A stretch of DNA of 64,000 nucleotides. Origin: Lineus longissimus (taxonomy: Eukaryota > Nemertea > Pilidiophora > Heteronemertea > Lineidae). Positions 36,801 to 51,800 of the stretch are shown here, piece after piece. Positions within the stretch are counted from its first letter, which is position 1; the number at the start of each line of letters is the position of its first letter. A program made the translations under genes and the position numbers. The stretch lies in contig NC_088312.1 of the NCBI RefSeq assembly GCF_910592395.1, positions 11,968,001 through 12,032,000 on the forward strand, read 5' to 3'. Under the pieces are notes generated by a model, which searched no databases, was not told the DNA's origin, and worked only from the letters and a program-made list of their open reading frames with translations.

Positions 36801-39800
36801 TTAAACAAAATTGAGTTGTTGTTTTCTGTAAAATGTATCTGTTGAATGGGTATCTGAAGTTTGTTTTTCCATAATTTCATTTTTATTTTTTTCTAGCCCT
36901 TCATTCTTCGGATGATGGTAAGGGTGCATATAAACCAAAGTATTCATAAAATGTGGCCTGAAAATTGAATATTGTGAAATGTTCACAGTTTGCTGGTTAT
37001 GATTTGCCTCGTTTGCCTTGTTTTGTAGTAATTCATATCAGATGATTTTCTTGATGTAACTGCGGACGGATGTTGCGCTAGAAAAAGTTGCTGTTTATTC
37101 ATATAATTGTCTGATATTTACAATACAGCATACAGTCTAAATCACAATTGACATCCACCCTGCTTCGCGTCAGTGACGCGCAACGTACGCGCGATTTGTG
37201 TGCCAATGACCAACAGATACGCGCTTCTCCTTCTCTCGACCTACGTGTAACCTACGTGCTGTGCTGGGGAGCGCGTCGCGATATGCGGGATGTCATTTGT
37301 GAGCTGGACTGTAGTCAATCGTCATCAATTACCTCGAAGTCTCTGCTGCAACCTTCCAGGTGCTCAAGGAGCTGCTCATTCAGTGCCACACTTGATCCTC
37401 TCTGACGGGTAGCAACCCATTTGTGCTCCTCAGTTAACAGTAGCAACAGCACGGTTAAGTGTCTTTGCCAAGGACACTGAATCGGCATGTGGTTCTAGCT
37501 GGAGTTGAACCTTCGGGTTATATGAGCAGGCAACCTGACCATTACTCCACATATTCTTAAAGGTTGCCAGCAGAGCTGTACTGTAAACCAGTAAAAAATC
37601 TTCTTTTTTTTTTTTCGTGTTGGCAAATTCTTGCAAAAGCTCTATCCATCCCGACGTCAGCCGCCATTATTTCATGAAAATCATCTGCATTGTTTCAGCA
37701 TGTTTCTACTAATGAATGATAAGCAAACTTTGCACAGCATTTTGTGATGTTAATCAGCACTTCGTTACCAAAAAATAAATACACTATAGAACCTGCAGGC
37801 CTAATAGTAAGCTTGTAGACCTTTAGATTAATGCATCTTCAATTACTATCTGCAGCAGTCAATTAGAGGTAGTATGCCTCTTGTTAGTGATTGCTCAAAA
37901 CTACCTTTAGTTCTGCTGACTAAAGCACTGCGCAAACAAGCACTTTTTATTGCGATGACCTGCGCTTGAGCCATGACAACATGACAAGTGATTTCAATTC
38001 GGTGGCCGCATTCCAACTCTAATCATCACGTTGTCTTGGCGCTATTGCAGGTCGCGACAACAAATATATCTTGTTTGTGCAGCACTTAACTACCCAATTT
38101 GATGTGATGGGTCATACTTGCATAAAAACTAAACAGTCTGAGAACTTTTTGAAGATTTGTTATCTATTTATTTTCTTTTTCCATTTCCAGAGGCAAATGA
38201 AGCCCTTCGAACATTCCTACGCTCCCGCAACCCACGACAACAGCATTCCGCAACCCTCGAGTCCTACCTCATCAAACCGATACAGCGCATCCTCAAGTAT
38301 CCGCTGCTTCTTAATCAGCTGAAGAGTCTGACGCTGTCCAACACGGAGGAGAACTATCATCTCAGTGGTGAGTCGGCTTACCAATAGGTGGCATCGGGTG
38401 GGGTAATGTCAGGATAGTGCTTGTTGTTTTGGCAAATTTTATTCCAAGTGAAATATCTATCCACGATATTTCATCGACAATCTAAAAAGGGGGAGTATCC
38501 ATTAGGAAAACGTCACGCCAACTCCTTAAGGGCTAAAATAGGAGGCATTTCTGACTCTTGTGTCCTTTGACCTATTTTTTGGTGCAGTGAGTGACTTTCT
38601 CCTTTAATGTTAGATGCAAGGGGAGGAGTATGTGAATGACACTTTTAGTATAAAAGTCACTTGGTTATTGATGAAGCTAAAAAGTGCAGACGTTAACTTT
38701 AATCTTATCAAATCTCTCAAATATCTTGACATTACCCATTTCACCCATAGCCTTTATTTTCACTTCAATTTCAAATTGGGAAAGGGAATATCTCTGCAAA
38801 TTATTAGTGTTCCGTAAACAAGCAATTTAGATGGCTGCGATTTAAATCGCATGTGAAGAAAATTGCCGTTTGCATTGATCATCGCAAACCTGAGACCTGT
38901 GATCGATATCAATCTCCAGTTTAGAGTTAGACCCGCAGACAAGAGATTTTTTTGTCGCACGTAGTAGCAATTGCAATTGCATGGTCGCAGCGATTTAAAT
39001 TGCTCATTAGCGTCGATGTCAACTGTCAAGTACTTCAACCTATTACCACTCCTGCTTTGCATTCTGGGTGGCTATCTGCATTAATGAGTTGTGTCGGTAA
39101 AAAGCATGGATACTAAGAAATGAACTAAGACGAAAGTTTCCTTAAACCCTTTCGCTACAGGTGACGTGCATAGCACGTCATGTACATGGTCCCATGTTGT
39201 GCAGGTGACGTGCACAGCACGTCATGTACATGGTCCCATGTTGTGCAGGTGACGTGCACAGAACGTCATGTACATGGTCCCATGTTGTGCAGGTGACGTG
39301 CATAGCACGTCATGTACATGGTCCCATGTTGTGCAGGTGACGTGCATAGAACGTCATGTACATGGTCCCATGTTGTGCAGGTGACGTGCATAACACGTCA
39401 TGTACATGGTCCCATGTTGTGCAGGTGACGTGCATAACATGTCATGTACATGGCCCCATGTTGTGCAGGTGACGTGCACAGCACGTCATGTACATGGTCC
39501 CATGTTGTGCAGGTGACGTGCATAACACGTCATGTACATGGTCTTATGTTGTGCAGGTGACGTGCATAGAACGTCATGTACATGGTCCCATGTTGTGCAG
39601 GTGACGTGCATAACACGTCATGTACATGGTCCCATGTTGTGCAGGTGACGTGAATAACACGTCATGTACATGGTCCCATGTTGTGCAGGTGACGTGCATA
39701 ACACGTCATGTACATGGTCCCATGTTGTGCAGGTGACGTGCATAACACGTCATGTACATGGTCCCATGTTGTGCAGGTGACGTGCATAACACGTCATGTA

Positions 39801-42800
39801 CATGGTCCCATGTTGTGCAGGTGACGTGCATAACACGTCATGTACATGGTCCCATGTTGTGCAGGTGACGTGCATAACACGTCATGTACATGGTCCCATG
39901 TTGTGCAGGTGACGTGCATAGCACGTCATGTACATGGTCCCATGTTGTGCAGGTGACGTGGATAACACGTCGTGCCCTTCTGAAATATTTATTCACCAGC
40001 ACCTGGTCGCAACCTCTCTAAATGTGCCAAACACACTCGGTAATAATTAGTTTCATCCTATAAGTATAGATGGTGACACTTTCGAAAAGCTTCAGCCGTT
40101 CAGTTAAAAGTTAGCTTCACTGTTTATCATTGGTGTCGACTGTAAGCACATGGTGGCGCTGGTCGAAAAATGGCTGCCGCAGCGAAAGGGTTAATATTTG
40201 GTGTTTTTTGTGGTTGGTTTTCTTGAGAAGAAAAAAATTATCTTTGGTGATGTACAAATTGAAAATATGGCGTAAAGTATGATAAAATGCATGCGTGTCG
40301 TTGACATGGATTTAGTTTCTGACTGGGCACAGTGAAGTGCTTTGACCAAGGAGCGTTGCAGTAGATTTTCATTGCAAGTGAAATTAATCTTTGTTAACTT
40401 GATGCACTGATTTTTTTCAAAATGTATATAATCCTGATATCTTTGCTTTCTCCAGATTGTTCTTGTGCTACCGTTATTAAGTTAAACGGTATAAGTTTTC
40501 GTGAAAACTAAGCCGAATTTTGTTCATTCCAAGCTAGCATGTCAATAATTCTGCCAGCCGTTTGTATTTTGTTAACCCCTCCCGCAACTTTGTGCATGAG
40601 ATATTCCCGTTGCCTTTCAAATTAACACATTTGTTGTCGACAATGTTAGACGAATTTGTAGTTTAGGGCTTGCTGACCAATAGCTCTGTTTTTCTGCTTC
40701 CCATAATAGACAATTTCCAAATTAACCAGTTCTACATTAATAAGATTGTGCACATGAAGGCTTTTCGTCAGCCAGATTATCTTTTTGGGAAGAAGCGGAT
40801 TTCAGTATTGTTATTCACAGGGAGAAAATGACGTGACATCTCTGAGGTAGAGATTTTTTTGCTAAAAACGAAGCTCTGGTTGACGAAAATCACGGATGTG
40901 TGCGAGATGCTGTTAACCACTAAATTTCTACCAGCATTTTATTTTTGCAGAGTGTGCAAAAATACACTTGATTTGGGAAAAAATGAAAATTGCGAAAAAA
41001 ACATTTTTTGGAAATTCAAAAAACCAATAGAAACTTATGAAAAAATGTAAATCTGCCAATATAAAAATATTTTTGCCTTAAGCTCATTAGCATTCATGAG
41101 TGTGAAACTAGGGCATTAGACTAGCAACTTCTTTCTGTGTTTTTGTTTTATTTCCCCTTCAAACTGATAAAACTTGACAAGTTTTGAAAAGCATGGCAAT
41201 CCTTTCAAACCTCTGCTGTCATTATAATTTCCGAGAGAAAGTATTATTTTCAAAAAAAAACTTTCCACTTCTTCTGCTGAACTACTCTTTCCTTTTTTAG
41301 CCGCTATGGTGTCAGGTAGGAAGTGGTTAAACTACCCCCCTAAACCTTTAAACGTTAAAATTAGATACCAAGCGCAAAATGTACGCAAGTATGATGGCAC
41401 ACCATTTCGAATGGCGGCGTCGTCTGGTGGGGAGGTGTTGGAGACTCATAATCCAAATAGAAAGGATTCGCTACCCGACTCGTACACATTGCTTGTGATC
41501 TCGGGCAAGTCACTTTACTTGTCAGCTTAGTTTCAATTGCTATGTCCTTGGAGGGAAAGAGAGAGATTTTGCTGAGCAAATCATGTGTACTGGCCTGAGT
41601 TAACCCTTTCAATGGGAATTGTCGCTTTTTGACCGAAATTCAAAAAGTTGCCAAAAGAAATGCACTAGCCATAAAAAACTCCAATAGACAGAAGGCATCC
41701 AGAGGTGCCATCTGCCCTTAGACCTAAGAATGTGCAAGAGCTCAGTCGACAAACATGATTTGCAAGCCAAAGAATGGGTGAGATCTACGTTGGGCAAATT
41801 GTGCTTGTCAGCCTCACCCTGGAGAGTCGGCACCGCATATCTCCAGGGCAATACTTGGTTCCATTTGGTTTTGAGGTAGGATTTCCTGGAAGTGTCCACC
41901 AAATGAAGGTAACTTGAGCCTTGAATGCAAAGTTTTAGCATTTCTTGTGGGTTAGCAAGATCTCCTCAGGATTAGGGATGACGTTTCCGGGAAATCCTTC
42001 CTCGAACTGAGCTGAACGAGAGGAAGGTCCTCGAGAAATGTGGTGCTCATTCTCCTGGGTCCGTATGGAAAGGGTAAAAAAAAACTCCAGTAACCATCGA
42101 CTTGGTTGGCAATACGTGTCTAGTCAGTCTGGTTAGTAACTGGTCTGCATGCGATGACCCAAACTTGTAAATACAACCTCCATGTTGATCACTCCTAGAG
42201 CTTTATTCATCCTGACACCTTGATAGAAAATGAACAATGAAGTGCTCTTACGCCTTTGTAAACTTAAATAACATTTATTGTTCTCATTCATTACAAAATG
42301 CCACTTTGTTGATATTCATGACGCCTTATCTTTAAAAAAAGCACAATTTATAATGTCCCTCACTTGCCCTGTGACTGATATCAAACATAAAGACCATGCT
42401 TATAGCAATTGGGAATCCATAAAATGTTGCAACAAATCTTAAACAGGGCCAAATTCAAAAAGGGCGTTTAGCTTAAAACAGCATTTAACTACTGAGAAGA
42501 CAGATTCTGGCCCTTCATTTAAATCTTCACACAATATGAATAGGCCCTGAAACTGATTAGAGAGCAGTTGTACATGTCTAATCCTTAAACGCTCTTTATG
42601 AATTTGGCCCTGGTGGTTTGGTATTTAATAATAAACCATCATTTGTCCATTAAAAGAAGTTTTATCTAGTGCTACCTCGTTGCTCAAATGTATTGCATGG
42701 GAGACATATGGTGTAGATGCTGGTTAGTGTGTCTGTTTCACACCGGCCCATTACACAAAGAGGGGCCTTTTGCGCAGGCACCCTTCAACCTGCTAAATAA

Positions 42801-45800
42801 TATCTACACTGTATTTCTGGCTAAAAAAGGGCCTTTGCCAGATACGCCAGTACCACCTAGGGTCAGACCAACAAACCATCTTGACAAAAGATCTTCACCG
42901 TAAAAGACGACAGACAATGCCTCAAAAGACGCCAGACAATGGCTTGAGAGGGGTGGTAAACATTTTCTGACACTCCTCAATTTCACCAGTCGCAAAAGAT
43001 CGAGCAGGTCTATTGTTACCGGAAACCTATTCCCCACGAAGTACAGTCATACAAGGTACTGTGCTGATGGTGAATTCATACTTTTATCCCTGACCAACTA
43101 AGATGCATTTTTCACACCCGATATCTCGGGTTTTGGTCCTTATTGACCAATTCAAGTTAAATATGGTTGGTACCTGATGACGACTATCCTCAAAAACCAG
43201 AGTCAGTCGTATGCTCTTCCCTTCACATACGTTACTGAGCTCGGTCGTCAGTGCTGGGTGTTGGCCTAAAGGTCATGATGGATGCCGACAGTAAGCGACT
43301 GGAGTGCGAACTCACCTGTTTTCGTAGCAAAACAAAAATGATGTACCTGTTCCACAATCACTCTATTTTAAAACTTTTTGCCCAATTTTCAGAGGCGCTC
43401 AAAGGGATGGAAACAGTCGCCGAGCACATCAACGAGATGCAGAAGATCTATGAGGAATACGGCGCTGTCTTCTTCGAACTCATGAAACTGTACCGCGAAG
43501 CTCATCCAACACGAATAGTGAGTAGACGATACTACTTCCAATATTTCAACCATACTCAAGGTTACAGTACCCAAGGGTGACATCACTAAATGATGTTGCC
43601 GCGTTTTACTTACCAAGAATTGCTGTTCAGTCATATAATTGTCCGCACATCTTTAGACTTGTTAGATGTACTGGTGTGTCGAGGCGTTTTTACAACAACA
43701 CTATGACTTTCAATCTGTTCACTGGATTTGAATGTACTGGAAATTGTCAACAGTTTCACCATGTCCACAATAGCTTCTTCAGGACTGACACTGTTCCCAT
43801 CTGGTCTTGCTTTGGGGACCATACCACTGGAAGTTGCAAGATCGGATGTCCACTATGTCAGTCCTGAAGAAGCCGTCATATGGATGGTGGTGAAACTGTA
43901 GATAATCTCCATTCAATTTGAATCTTTAGATGATCAGGAATAGGTCATCGTTGGCGATCTTGCTTTGCACCAGGGTTGTGCTGTTTCATTTTGTTGGATT
44001 ATGGATGTAGGGGATCTTTATATGTTTTGGATCGACACATACCTCATAATAAAATAAGAAGGGCTAAGGGCTGGTAGCCATGTTGCAGTTATGGTTTCAA
44101 AATACCCCCTTGTCTTCAGATATTAAAGAAAGTAACTGACTGCAGTGGTAAAAAAATCACCTTTCTTTCTTCAGCCAATTGATCTCAATATCGGGGAGCT
44201 TCAGATGTATGGGATAGTCGAGTGGTTGAACGCCTCAGCTGACCTTGGAAAGATCAAGAAAGGTCAGGAGCTGATCACGTCGTGTTTCGTCTTCAAGTCT
44301 GGAGTCGTCCTCATGTGTAAAGAGAGGATTAAACAGAAGAAGAAGAGGGTAAGACATTGTTTTAATTCACAGTGGAGGAAAACAGTGACATTTGGTATTA
44401 CATGGCATCCGATAATCTAATGCACTCTGCAATCCTAAATTGGTCACCGATTTTTAACTGGTGGCAAAATGACCTGGGACCACGAACTGCCAACTGAAGT
44501 TCTTCCAATTCAGAGTGGTCTCCTGTTGTGGTCTGCACACATAATAAAGAGGTGGAGAAGATTGCTTGGAAGTAGTTAAAATGGTTAAAATGGCAGCAAC
44601 AACTGATTTTTCTATGGCACAGCACACTACACGGCTGCCATCACCAACTCCAACCGTCTGTGGCAATCACCCACTACTACATTATTGTTTGGCATTTTCG
44701 ATGGGGAATGAAAATTTACCTAAAGAGGTCTGTGAGACAAGACCACAATTGATTTTTTAAGCCTTTTAGCAGTTAAATTGTCAATGTTTGACCGCGACGC
44801 ATCAAAGAACGCGTGGTGTTGTGAATCTGAAATTTAGATTATGTTATTCCGGACAGTCGGGCAAGTAAATGGTGAAAAATAAAATGGTGATTGACCACAG
44901 AAATTTTTTTTTAATCGACAAATTAGACAGACTTTGATATTTCCACTCTTTTCAGCCAACTGGCAGAAAAAACTCAAAACACGCCCCCTATTACCCAATT
45001 AGCAAAATTCGAAATAAATTTTTTCATCAAATAATTTCTTTATATCTGTAGACTTGCCACAACAAATATTTTTTCAATACCTCTCCAAATATGTACTTGA
45101 GAGTAAAAAACATGCACTCATCTAATAGATAGGCCTGGACCCTCCAACCTATGAATATTCATTAGTGGTCTTGTCTCAATGAAGGTACATTTCAGGGGTT
45201 AACATTTTGAGATTTTTTTCAAACTAATGTACATGACATCCCACAACTCTCCAACAAAGGAAAGTCATATCTGGACATTTTTGGAGAAATGAGAGACATT
45301 TCAAAGAGTGGTACAACTGTGCCAAAGCGACGAAAGAGGACAAAATCGACAAAAAGTCATGATTTTGCACCCAACAGCACCAAATTCAAAGACCTGCCCT
45401 GGCCAGAATAAGCAAGCTATGGAGCTGAAACTTTAGGATGTGATTTAGGAATATCTTTGCTGCTTAGGGCACAACTTTCAGAATCAAGGCCTAAGTAGTT
45501 TCAAAGAAATTACAAAATGAATGGCAACACAACAAGACTTGTAAAAATGAAACCGAACTTAGACCGGGGTTAGGTTGACTCTTATTTTGGTCAAATTAAG
45601 TTTTTTTCTCATTATTTTGGCTTGTTTTGACCTTAAATCATCAGCAATACAATATTCTAAATGAATTAGAGTGATTTGAGCACATTCAAATTTTTCACTA
45701 TATTGACCCAAAATGTAGTGTAAATAGAGTCAAGACCACAATTGATTTTTTAAGCCTTTTAGCAGTTAAATTGTCAATGTTTGACCGCGACGCATCAAAG

Positions 45801-48800
45801 AACGCGTGGTGTTGTGAATCTGAAATTTAGATTATGTTATTCCGGACAGTCGGGCAAGTAAATGGTGAAAAATAAAATGGTGATTGACCACGGAAATTTT
45901 TTTTTTAATCGACAAATTAGACAGACTTTGATATTTCCACTCTTTTCAGCCAACTGGCAGAAAAAACTCAAAACACGCCCCCTATTACCCAATTAGCAAA
46001 ATTCGAAATTAATTTTTTCATCAAATAATTTCTTTATATCTGTAGACTTGCCACAACAAATATTTTTTCAATACCTCTCCAAATATGTACTTGAGAGTAA
46101 AAAACATGCACTCATCTAATAGATAGGCCTGGACCCTCCAACCTATGATTATTCATTAGTGGTCTTGTCTCCTGTCGAAGACTATCAACCAGGAGCCTCA
46201 TAGCCTCGTGGTTAACACTGCTGGCTATCACGCAAATAGGGCCTGGGTTCGATCCCGGGGAGAACCCAGGATTGTATTTCTGGATGAACCGCCATGGCTA
46301 TCAAGGAACTAAAATTCCTGGCTCTTCACAACACGTACAATGTCATGTACAACGCATGAAATACTCGAGGGTCTGTCGGATGAGACTAAAAGCTGTGGTC
46401 CCTTGTAGCTGAGTGTTTATGCCAAGGCAAGTAAAAGATCCCACATAGGTGGACAGTAGCCTCACTCAATACCTCTCAGTAATGATATGATAATAAGACT
46501 GGTTTAAGTACAGTACACGTTTGTTCAAATAGTGCACCAATCTATTTCTTCCAGCCTCAGAACCCAAACAAAGCACCGACGCCCGAGGTGTTAGAGTTTG
46601 TCCGCTTCCAGACGTTGATTCCCGTCAACGAGGTCCAAGTCCGCAGTAGTAACCATGACATGGGCAACATCTATTGGTGGGAGCTCGTCCATCTGAGGGC
46701 GGAGAATTCGGGCCGCCCAGAGAAGGTCTATCAGTTGGCCAATAGGTAAGAGACAGTTTTGGAACTTTTTGGTCCCGGCAATAAGCTAACTAGGTCATGG
46801 CTATAAACCAACTGGTCATGGCTATAAACCAACTAGTTGCGGCTTAAATCCAACTGGTTGTGGCTATAAACCAACTGGTTGAGGCTATAAATCAACTGGT
46901 TGCAGTTACAGGTATAAACCAACCAGTTGTGGCTATATACCAACTGGTTGCAGCTATAACCAACTGGTCGCAGCTGCATGTATAAGCCAACCGGTTGTGG
47001 CTATGAACCAACTGGTCGGGGCTATAAACCAACTGGTCGCAGCTATAAACCAACCGGTCGCAGCTATAAACCAATCGGTTGTGGCTATAAACCAACTGGA
47101 CTGGGCTATAAACCAACTGGTCACAGCTATAAACCAACTAGTCGCAGCTATAAACCAACCGGTTGTGGCTATAAACCAACTGGACAGGGCTAGAAACCAA
47201 CCGGTCACAGCTATAAACCAACCAGTTGTGGCTAACCAACTGGTCCAGGCTGTAAACCTACTGATCGCGGCTATAAACCATTTGGTCGCATCGGAACAGG
47301 TTATCCACAGGTCTTGAAGCTTTGACATCCTGGTTGCAAGGCCGTCATACACCTTGAGCTCCAGACTTGTGGCAACTTGATCAGTGGACAGAGTATGACC
47401 TTAGGTCTCTTTAGAGTCCTGCATGGCATGTCATATAAGACTTTTGTTCATCAGTCAACCAAAATCAATATTGAAATTAAGTATTTAGTTCTGATCATGC
47501 TAGAATTTGAAACAAAATTTCAGTTGCATGAAGAGTGAATGAGCTTGATTCTGGCATTTAGTAGGCTACTTTTCACATTCCAAATTACTTTGCTCTATCG
47601 AATGTTTGAGAAGAATAATATTGTGTCTAACTTGTTAGTTAAAGGAGGGGTTGTACAAATTATTGCTAGCTGGCTCTCACTGATGTATTGCTGTAGAGCA
47701 CCTGTTTGGAGAGCACTGAAGTGGATTCATCCAAAGTTTCCAGAATAAGAATATCGGTCAACATTTTCTTATGCACCCTGGAAGTGCCCTCTGGATGAGA
47801 ACTTTGTAACTGGCTGGCTATAACTTGCATTGCTCGCCCTTGCATTTGGTTCGTCTGAAAAAATCGGTGACTGCGTGGCCTTACTTTCTAAAAGTAGACA
47901 AATTTTATTCTATCTCTAAACTGCACCTAGTATTGAGTTGTTGAGAAAACTTCTTGAAATACGTATAGAATAGGGCCCTACTGTATTGGTCTGAAGAAAC
48001 ATATATTTGGTGCATACAAGGTGCCGATTGACAATGTATTAGTCGAGCAAGAACACTTTTCAGAGGTGCACCAGCGATGGCAGGCAGAACACGTTACCTA
48101 GTTAAGTTTAGAGAAAGGATGTTTCTTCTGACCAGTACAGTAGTCCAACTGCACCAATCCGCTCAGCTCTGTTATTTCTCCACTCCGTATACTAATTCTT
48201 CTTTTTAACTTACTGTCTGCACTATGTCCGTAAACCTATCCACGTAACCCCGCCTTGCATGCCTAAATGAAGCTCGGGCTGCTACCAGGTACAGATCAAC
48301 ACTCTATTTTTTGCTCAATTCATTTGGCACAATATCGTCTGTACTTTTATAAACTCACAAATGTATCGTCTCGTCTCTGGGTGCAGATTTTCACAGCGCA
48401 TAGTTTTTCTAGGTGTCAAGCTGTTCACCAGCATTTTTTTCTCATTCCACAGAATTTTTTTTACTTCAATGGCACGAATTTCACAGTCACAGGTTTTGAA
48501 CTTGCCCGATAATTTCGATGCAAGAATTGTCTAAAGCACTCACAAGATAGTTGCTCACGAGGCAGTTGCTGTCGTGGTCTAATTCCATAACAAAATTTAC
48601 TCGCATAATGTAAAGTTTGGCAAGCAGCATGATTTCTTTTGCTGAAATTCGAGACCTGGTTTTACACACTTCGACTGCTTTGTTGTTCAGTAAGACACTT
48701 CTGCCACAGCATAATAGAAGTAGCACCTTGCCAAAGTTCACATACTCAAATAAAGTCTCATAAAATATCTTACTTTCGGATGTTTCGAATACAATTTACT

Positions 48801-51800
48801 GATTCTTTCTCCAGATAGTTTGTTGGGCCTGTTTTTACTTCTGCACTCAGAGGGTTTACCTGGAGGATGAAAACCATACCATAAGATCAAATCAAGGAGG
48901 TTCTAGGCCTGTTTTTGCATTCCATCCCAAAGATAAAGCACAGCAGACATCAGATTTAGCCAAACGTGTCGTTGCACCTTGCAAAAAATCACACACTCAA
49001 TCTCGTTTTCACACATCATATTCTGCACCGCCCACATACAGCCTCTTTTCAAGTTTTGGTTGAACTATATATTATCATATTTTGGCTGTAAAGGGAACTG
49101 AAATTAATGCACAATTACGTTAGATGCAAATTCTCACGCCTTTAGAATCGAAGCTTTTTCTCTTCAATCAGTTTGATATGAGCATGTAACAAATTTAAGT
49201 ATTTATTTTTGCTTGGGCACCTGGTGTCAAAAATGCATTGTGGCTATACAGGCGAACGTTCACCCTGTCGAAAAATGTATTTGTTATTTTTTAACACAGG
49301 ACAAAATTCAACGACATTTGCTTAAATTTCAGGCTGATTCTTGTGAGGTAGATATGAGTATTTTTTTGCTGTGTGATAGTTGTCCGTAGGTAGACAGCCA
49401 ATTCACAACTGAAGTCTGTGTACACTGGAAAGGGTTAAATTTGTGAAATTCTTGAAGTGCCTCGCAGACATGGAATTGTTGTTGCAGTGACCTACAATAA
49501 TTATTGTACGTATCACAAAATCTCTTGTTGTGGTGATCATTGCTAATTCGATACTTGTCACGTTGCGATTTGCAAAAATATCCAACCCTTCAATGACAAG
49601 TTTAACCTGCAGACAAGCAATTATTTTGTTGACCATCTCGGCAATAATTGTCACATGTTGCTGCGATAAAAATCTCTCATATGCAAGGTGCTTTGAATTA
49701 GAACGAGTGAGACTCTTTCCTGATGAGCACACCACAATTTCAGTTAAAACGCTTTCCTTGCAAAAACACGTGATAAAAACACTAATGTCACACTTCTGAC
49801 ACTTACACACTTTTCAAATATTATCTTGGTGTTAGATTGCTGTGCAGTTAGTTTGCAATTGATCATCGGGACTCGCATGAATCCGTGAGTCACTGATCCC
49901 CTCAAGAATTGGTCCGACATTTTGTCCTCGGTGCACATTGGTACCCTCTTCAATCTGAATGTGTCCTCAGTGCACATCAGTACCCTCTAGAACATTTGTT
50001 GCAGATGCACTTCGGTACCCTCTTGAATTTGTGTATTGCAGATGCACATTGGTACCCTCATGATTGATCATACAGTGTGTCCTCAGTGCACATCAGTACC
50101 CTCTTGAATTTTTGTGTTGCAGATGCACATCGGTACCCTCTTAATTTGTATATTGCAGATGCACATTGGTACCCTCTTTGATTGATCATACAGTGTGTCC
50201 TCGGTGCACATCAGTCCTCTTGAATATGCAGATGATGCACATCGGTCCGCTTGAAATTATGTGTTACAGATACACATCAGTACCCTCTTGAATGAATGTG
50301 TTACAGATACACATCGGTACCCTCTTGAACTTGTGTATTGCAGATACCAAAGTCAGACAAAAAGATCCATTTCTCTCTTATGTTTAGACAACTAAAATGT
50401 TCCTCCTTTACTCTAAGAACTGGATTTTTTTTGTGTCTAAATTCTGTGTTCTGCTGTGAATCCTGGTTTAACCCTGCTGTGAATTTCTTGTCACCTCTAT
50501 CTTCTTGACCTTTTTAAAAATGACTGGTCTTGTCGATTCCGTGTTGCTGTGCTTGAAAGCCTAAGTCTGTAAAAATGTTACATCAATGCTACAGCGTAAG
50601 CTGAATTTGCCGCATGGCAACGTTAGCAACTGAATTTGTCACCATGGTAACATTTATTTGGTTACCATAGTATAAAAGAGTTGTGGTATCCATGGTAACA
50701 TTCAGTAGGTTGCTATGGTCACTATGGTAACCTCTGGTTATTGACTGAGGTCACATTTGTCAACATGTCAATGTAACCATGAGTTGCCATAGTGACAAAA
50801 TGAGTTTTGATTTGTACTAATGGTAACTATAGCAACTGAATTGCTGCCATGAAACATATTGTTGCCTTGGCTACAATAAACTGTTAAGATCTAAAACTTT
50901 GTCTCTCTCGAAAGGTGTGTTACTGCCATAGTTCAGACACAAACTTGTTTTTTGCCAACACTAACTTTTGATTACTTTTCACTCAGCTTTTCTTCCTGCC
51001 TTTAATTTCCATTTAATTCTTCTTTTGTGGGTTTGTTCGAGTTTAAACAAGACATCTCCATTAGACTGCAGAGTTACATTACCTAACAACAAATTTGCTG
51101 ACTTTTGTTTTGTCTGAACAGAGGAGCCTCATAGCCTAGTGGTTAACACCGCTGGCTACCATGCAATAGGGCCCAGGTTCGATCCTGGGGAGATCCCAGG
51201 GTTGTATTTCTGGATGAACTGGTGTGGCTTTCAAGGAACTAAAATTCCTGGCTCTTCAAAACACGTATGTGTACAACGCATGAAATACTCGAGGGTCTGT
51301 CGGATGAGGCTAAAAGCCGTGATCTCTTGTACCTGGGTGACTATGCCAGGGCAAGTAAAAGATCCCACATAGGTGGACAGTAGCATATAGTTGACTCCAT
51401 ACCTCCGGCAAAAATCCAATAGGGTTTAACAACGCTGGTAGTGATATGATATGATAAGATGATGATTAGCAACTCCTTGAGACCAAGGGGTTCCATTTCA
51501 TGTTCTTTAACCAAACCAAACATTAAGAGGGGGTTGCAGAAGGCACTTGGTGGTACCAATGCTAGCATCCCCTTGCAGCATTCTTTTGTCGTTCACCGCT
51601 TTCTGTATTTCATCTTGTGTATTTTCGATTTCATATCAAAAAATGTTCTGCTAAAGATGGCTTTAAATCTCAATTATTTGCCTTTAATTTTGTTAGAATT
51701 GATTAATACAACAATGACACTGTGATTGATTACCTGAATAATATCAGTTACTTGCTTCTTCATGACTTAAAAATTTGTTGAAACTTGGCATGTACAGTGG

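Noticed and set aside
39160-39975. CRISPR-like array of regularly spaced repeats
   Set aside because: Whole 44-bp units are repeated with no unique spacers; eukaryotic context inside a transposon.
46892-47352. Repeat proteins on both strands (YKPTGRS plus strand, LVYSCDR minus strand)
   Set aside because: Product of a 21-bp minisatellite whose period is a multiple of three; open in several frames at once.
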